Assembly (NCBI GenBank): GCA_937952895.1 | Contig: CALFYC010000187.1 | Location: 1-10,251, forward strand | Direction: 5' to 3' | Length of the DNA: 10,251 nucleotides | Origin: an uncultured Neisseriaceae bacterium | GTDB lineage: Bacteria; Pseudomonadota; Gammaproteobacteria; Burkholderiales; UBA11063 | Shown here: in pieces, positions 6,809 through 10,251 of the stretch | Position numbering within the stretch: the stretch's first letter is position 1 | Layout of the letters: every line of letters begins with the position of its first letter | Position numbers and translations under genes: made by a program | The notes under the pieces: model-generated | Database searches by the model: none | Told to the model about the DNA's origin: nothing | Seen by the model: only the letters and a program-made list of their open reading frames with translations

Positions 6809-7783
6809 TTATTCAATAAAATTATTAACTACATCGATTAGTTCAGTTTGAGTAACAGTTGCTGTTCCTAGCTTTCCAACTACAATTCCTGCTGCTAGAT
6901 TGGCAATAGTAACTGCATCACTAATATTAACATCATTAGCCAGCATTAAACCAAGAGTGGCAATTACTGTATCACCGGCACCAGATACATCATATACTTC
7001 TTTTGCATGAGTTGGATGATATTCTGTATCATTACTATTGGAATATAATGTCATTCCTTCTTCACTTCTGGTAAGGAGTAAGTGTTTTAAGTTTAAATTG
7101 GTTTTTAATTCAAAAACCTTACTTGCTAATTCAGTTTCATTCTCCCAATTTCCAACAACTTCTCTTAATTCATTTTTATTAGGCGTAATTAAAGTAGCAT
7201 TGCGGTATTTGGAAAAATCACGTCCTTTAGGATCAACCAAAATTTTTTTATTTAATTTCTTTGCTAATTCAATCATTTGGGTTGTATGATGAAGTCCGCC
7301 TTTTCCATAGTCTGAAAGAATGATCACGTCGTATTCAGGCAAAATATCGGTATAAGTATCCATTACCTTAGCTAAAATTTCATGTGAGGGCTTTTCTTCA
7401 AAATCAATACGAATTAATTGTTGATTTTTTGCAATAACACGTAATTTTACAGTAGTGCTAATGTTTTGATCGTGGAGGAATTTAACTTGTACTTTTTCTT
7501 CGATTAAGAGATTTTGAAGGGTTTTTGCGGGCTCATCTGGACCAACTACAGTAAGCAGGGTTACGTTTCCACCAAGGCTTGCAATATTTCTTGCGACATT
7601 AGCTGCACCTCCTGGTCGATCTTCTGTTCTTTCTACTTTAGCAATCGGAACCGGAGCTTCAGGAGAAATGCGGTTAACCTCACCAAACCAGTACCGATCA
7701 AGCATAACATCACCAATAACTAAAACTTTCTTTTCAAATAGGTTGGAGCTAATTTTAGTTATAGATAATTGATTAATTTTCAT
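6809..7783 (-). CDS. hldA: D-glycero-beta-D-manno-heptose-7-phosphate kinase (HldA / RfaE domain I)
   Basis: A 324-residue PfkB-family sugar kinase that phosphorylates heptose 7-phosphate to the 1,7-bisphosphate in ADP-heptose synthesis for the LPS core. Diagnostic segments are VIGDVMLDRYWFGEVNRISPEAPVP (22-46), RPGGAANVARNIASLG (56-71) with the PfkB glycine-rich signature, LSDYGKGG (156-163), DPKGRDFSKY (184-193) and SGAGD (267-271), where D271 is the catalytic base. Length matches the kinase half of E. coli HldE, and no adenylyltransferase domain follows; that activity is the separate hldC on the opposite strand. ATG is at 7783, with AAAGAG as a modest ribosome site. It leads a two-gene operon with the RibD-like gene. 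Confidence 0.95.
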   Translation of the reverse strand: MKINQLSITKISSNLFEKKVLVIGDVMLDRYWFGEVNRISPEAPVPIAKVERTEDRPGGAANVARNIASLGGNVTLLTVVGPDEPAKTLQNLLIEEKVQVKFLHDQNISTTVKLRVIAKNQQLIRIDFEEKPSHEILAKVMDTYTDILPEYDVIILSDYGKGGLHHTTQMIELAKKLNKKILVDPKGRDFSKYRNATLITPNKNELREVVGNWENETELASKVFELKTNLNLKHLLLTRSEEGMTLYSNSNDTEYHPTHAKEVYDVSGAGDTVIATLGLMLANDVNISDAVTIANLAAGIVVGKLGTATVTQTELIDVVNNFIE

Positions 7784-7827
7784 ATGGAACTCTTTGACTT
7801 AATTAAAGATAATAAAATAATCCTAGT

Positions 7828-7836
7828 ATTATAACA
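7828..7836 (-). promoter_or_regulatory. Extended -10 promoter element for hldA
   Basis: On the minus strand this reads TGTTATAAT, a perfect extended -10 (TGn then TATAAT). No good -35 box is found at the right distance, which extended -10 promoters tolerate. The transcript would start near 7821, about 37 bases before the hldA ATG. Confidence 0.6.
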
Positions 7837-7903
7837 GAAAATGTGAGAGATTATTGTTAATATGGGGTAAAATTCGACATATATTTGAGTCTCATTATAG
7901 TTT

Positions 7904-7908
7904 GGGAG
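7904..7908 (+). promoter_or_regulatory. Ribosome binding site fixing the mgtA start at 7914
   Basis: GGGAG lies five bases before the ATG at 7914. This favours 7914 over the upstream in-frame TTG at 7854, which would add a 20-residue extension without a ribosome site at the right distance. Confidence 0.7.
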
Positions 7909-7913
7909 TATTT

Positions 7914-9926
7914 ATGAATTTTTTCGATTCAATAAAAAATAGTTTAATTGGTTTTTTTGATAATCATTTCACCAAAAGAAGTCAGTTTATTGGTGACCCT
8001 AATCATTTAGATGAAAATTATAAAGCTTATCACAATGAAGCATCTACGTTAATAACTGGTAATTTAATTCAAAATGCTTATAAAACTGATATAGAGCTTT
8101 TAAGTGATTTAAATTCAAGAGTTGATGGGTTAACTATACATGAAGTTGATCAAAGAATTGCTAAATATGGTTTTAATCAAGTAGAAGAAGATAAAAGATT
8201 AACTTGGTATAAACATTTAATTCTATCATATAAAAATCCATTTAACTTACTCTTAACTATACTAGCAATTGTTTCTTATCTAACTGATGATATGGCGGGA
8301 ACTACGATTATTGGTTTAATGGTTCTGATTTCTACAGTTCTACGCTTTGTTGGGGAACGTAAATCTAATAATGCTGCTGATAAACTTAAATCGATGGTAA
8401 GCACGACTGCAACAGTATTAAGAAAACTAGCAATCGAAGATACAGACTCAGAAACTGTAAATGTAGTTATGGAATTGCATGAAATATCTCGTAGAACCGT
8501 TGAAGTGCCAATTAGGGAACTAGTTCCTGGAGATGTTTTAAAATTATCTGCAGGGGATATGATCCCAGCTGATGTGAGGATTCTCGCGTCAAAAGATTTA
8601 TTTATTTCCCAAGCTTCACTAACAGGTGAATCACTACCTGTTGAAAAATTTAGTATTCAAGCTAAATCTGGCGTTAAGGATGCTTTAGAACTTGAAAGTA
8701 TTGGTTTTATGGGAACTAATGTAGTTAGTGGAACTGCAACAGCAATTGTATTGACTACTGGTAAAAATACCTTATTTGGAGCATTGGCAGATAAAGTATT
8801 ACGCCAGGATTATATTGAGACATCATTTCAAAAAGGGGTCAATAAAGTAAGTTGGCTGTTAATTTATTTTATGTTAATTATGGCGCCAATAGTATTATTA
8901 ATTAATGGTTTTACTAAACATGATTGGGTATCTGCTGCACTTTTTGCTTTATCGATTGCTGTTGGACTTACCCCTGAAATGTTACCGATGATTGTAACGT
9001 CAACTTTAGCAAAAGGTGCGGTATTTATGTCTAGGCGGAAGGTTATTGTTAAACGCTTAGATGCTATTCAAAATTTTGGGGCAATGGATATTTTATGTAC
9101 GGATAAAACCGGAACACTAACTCAAGATAAAATCTGTTTAGAAAAGCATACCAACATTTTCGGGCAAGATTATGATGATGTGCTTGAATATGCTTACTTA
9201 AATAGTTACTATCAAACGGGACTTAAAAATTTGCTTGATGTTGCGGTTCTTGAGAGGGCGAATTTTGGTGATATTCCAGAACTTGTCAGAAAATATAAAA
9301 AGGTTGATGAAGTGCCTTTTGATTTTAAACGTAGACGTATGTCTGTTGTTGTTGCCGCTGGTGATACTGAACACATCTTGGTTTGTAAAGGTGCTGTTGA
9401 AGAAATGTTAAATTGCTGCACAATGGCAGCATTGGGTGATGAAGTTATGCCTTTAACTCCAGACCTATTAGCGAAAATTCAGGATGTTACTGGTGGTTTA
9501 AATGCGGATGGGTTGAGGGTCGTTGCTGTAGCAATTAAACACTATTTGGAATTAAAGCCAACTTATACTGTATCTGATGAATATGATATGATTTTAGTTG
9601 GATATATTGCATTTTTAGATCCACCAAAAGAAACAACCCGCCCAGCAATTGAAGCTCTTAATAAACTAGGTATTGGGGTTAAAATTTTAACTGGGGATAA
9701 TGAACTAGTTACAGTTAAAGTATGTCGGGAGGTTGGACTTAATGTTGAGGGGTTACTACTTGGATCACAAATTGATGAGTTAAGCGATCACGATTTACTT
9801 AAATTTGCTGAATCGACAACTGTTTTTGCTAAATTAACTCCATCCCATAAAGAGCGTATTGTCGAGGTTTTACATAATAAAGGTCATGTGGTTGGCTTTA
9901 TGGGGGATGGTATAAATGATGCCCCG
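7914..9926 (+). CDS. mgtA: Magnesium-translocating P-type ATPase (MgtA type), truncated by the chimeric contig end
   Basis: About 670 genuine residues of a P-type ATPase of the MgtA/MgtB group, which brings Mg2+ into the cytoplasm across the inner membrane. Markers typical of the subfamily are LNSRVDGL and KYGFNQV near the N-terminus, then SYKNPFNLLL, GLMVLISTVLRFVGERKS and KLKSMVSTTATVLR. Catalytic motifs are TGES (237-240), GLTPEMLP in TM4 (351-358), phosphorylation site D397 in DKTGTLT, TGDN (593-596) and GDGINDAP (664-671). TM1-2 lie near 105-147 and TM3-4 near 312-358. The family is about 900 residues, so TM5-10 are missing. The open frame continues to a TAG at 10116-10118, but codons after about 9926 are high-GC foreign sequence and not part of this protein. 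It is transcribed divergently from hldA. Confidence 0.93.
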
Positions 9927-10058
9927 GCGCTGGCCGCGGCAACGGTGGCCGACTGGCCGGGCGCGTCGTACCAGGCGAGCGTCGAGGAGTCGTACCGCAA
10001 CATGAAGGACGTGCTCGACCAGCATCCAATGGCAGCCGACTGCGCGCGCGAAGCGATC
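9921..10058 (+). other. Chimeric high-GC segment: fragment resembling peptidase T (PepT)
   Basis: Composition jumps to high GC at about 9921-9930. The segment happens to continue the ATPase frame, and the translation contains ESYRNMKDVLDQHPMAADCA and then REAI. This resembles the peptidase T (tripeptide aminopeptidase, M20 family) pattern in which YxNM, a VLxxHP segment and an AxxA helix precede the RGGTDG motif; the upstream AAATVADWPGAS also fits. It is unlike any P-type ATPase sequence after GDGINDAPAL. I read it as a piece of another, high-GC genome joined by misassembly. The PepT call is from memory of the family; the exact joins are uncertain by some ten bases on each side. Confidence 0.6.
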
Positions 10059-10223
10059 AGCTCGCGGGTCAGCTCTCCGGTGGATGGAAGCAACGGGTTG
10101 CACTCGCCGCTTGCTTAGTCCACCAACCAAAGCTCCTATTGCTTGATGAGCCAACGGCCGGAGTTGATCCTAGGGCACGGCGCGACTTCTGGGACCAGGT
10201 TCATCTCCTGGCGCTCCGAGGCC
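10050..10223 (+). other. Chimeric segment: ABC-transporter ATPase fragment
   Basis: In the frame of base 10073, which is not the ATPase frame, the sequence reads DQLAGQLSGGWKQRVALA, then PKLLLLDEPTAGVDPRARRDFW. These are the ABC signature (LSGGWKQR), Walker B (LLLLDE) and the D-loop region of an ABC-transporter ATP-binding subunit; the GWKQR variant and GVDPRARRDFW suit the ABC-2/export-type ATPases. No Walker A, start or stop is present: it is an internal piece of about 50-58 codons. It comes after the PepT-like piece without any sensible gene boundary and runs straight into adapter sequence, so it is a second foreign read fragment. Confidence 0.8.
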
Positions 10224-10251
10224 AGATCGGAAGAGCGTCGTGTAGGGAAAG
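10224..10251. other. Illumina TruSeq adapter sequence
   Basis: The final 28 bases begin AGATCGGAAGAGC, the common Illumina TruSeq adapter start, and continue with GTCGTGTAGGGAAAG, the reverse complement of the universal adapter next to the read 1 primer. This is synthetic library sequence that survived read trimming and was assembled into the contig end. Confidence 0.98.

Larger units (their letters stand above)
7784..7913. promoter_or_regulatory. Divergent intergenic region between hldA and the magnesium transporter gene
   Basis: This 130-base AT-rich stretch must hold promoters for both divergent genes. The minus-strand promoter is clear (see 7828-7836). On the plus strand only weak candidates are visible, such as TTCGAC (7873-7878) with TTATAG (7895-7900), 16 bases apart. 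The leader available to the transporter gene is short, and I saw no structure resembling the long Mg-sensing mgtA leader of enteric bacteria. Confidence 0.4.

Noticed and set aside
7038..7723. Plus-strand open frames opposite hldA.
   Set aside because: They are antisense to the conserved kinase and have no recognisable motif or supporting ribosome site.
7834..7913. Magnesium-sensing leader or M-box upstream of the MgtA gene.
   Set aside because: The leader is too short and I could not find paired helices or conserved M-box sequence; no support in the sequence.
1..9920. CRISPR arrays, tRNA genes, insertion sequences or toxin-antitoxin pairs.
   Set aside because: Looked for on both strands; no spaced direct repeats, cloverleaf-like sequence, transposase motifs or small paired genes were seen.
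7914..10118. The open frame suggests a P-type ATPase with a novel high-GC C-terminal extension ending at 10118.
   Set aside because: The extension lacks all remaining transmembrane segments, differs sharply in composition, resembles fragments of two unrelated proteins and leads into adapter sequence, so it is an artefact and not a fusion protein.
9870..10154. Open minus-strand frames across the high-GC tail, including one of 94 codons.
   Set aside because: They lie antisense to the PepT-like and ABC-ATPase readings, cross the chimeric joins and have composition typical of GC-rich antisense frames; not genes.
9921..10223. High-GC island as evidence of horizontal gene transfer.
   Set aside because: No complete gene, integrase, repeat or boundary is present, and the segment ends in synthetic adapter; misassembly explains it better.

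Overview
The first 9.9 kb is AT-rich bacterial chromosome with dense, short-spaced genes. The content (lpxB, rnhB, a split heptose pathway with separate HldA and HldC, a birA ligase, and a mannose-type EIIA followed by HPr and Enzyme I with no sugar permease) fits a Gram-negative, LPS-making proteobacterium. A separate hldA and hldC plus an EIIA-HPr-EI cluster is typical of Betaproteobacteria. With this base composition a low-GC member, for example of the Neisseriales, is my best guess (inference; no marker gene settles it).

Layout. Bases 1-4633 (+) form one tightly packed run: the 3' end of lpxB, rnhB, hldC, birA, a PTS EIIA, ptsH and ptsI, with overlaps at lpxB/rnhB, hldC/birA and EIIA/ptsH. 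It combines lipid A and LPS-core precursor synthesis with a PTS phosphorelay that probably regulates rather than transports. Bases 4634-4896 are an AT-rich spacer. At 4897-5862 (+) lies a gene for an exported protein with Asp-box (BNR-like) motifs, interrupted by a TAA inside its signal peptide. A strong hairpin (5879-5919) separates it from two convergent genes on the minus strand: hldA (7783-6809) and a RibD C-terminal/dihydrofolate-reductase-like gene (6799-5918), which directly follows hldA in the same frame. A divergent intergenic region (7784-7913) then leads to a MgtA-type magnesium P-type ATPase on the plus strand.

The last 330 bases are not real contiguous chromosome. At about 9921-9930, in the conserved GDGINDAPAL motif of the ATPase, composition switches abruptly to high GC. 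The tail reads as a piece of a peptidase T-like protein (about 9921-10058), then a piece of an ABC-transporter ATPase in another frame (about 10050-10223), then 28 bases matching the Illumina TruSeq adapter (10224-10251). The contig end is therefore a chimera, and the ATPase is truncated by assembly, not by evolution.

I found no RNA genes, CRISPR arrays, transposases or phage genes, and no convincing new biological system. The items most worth a second look are the chimeric adapter-bearing end, the single nonsense codon in the exported protein, and the hldA/ribD-like pair separated by one stop codon.
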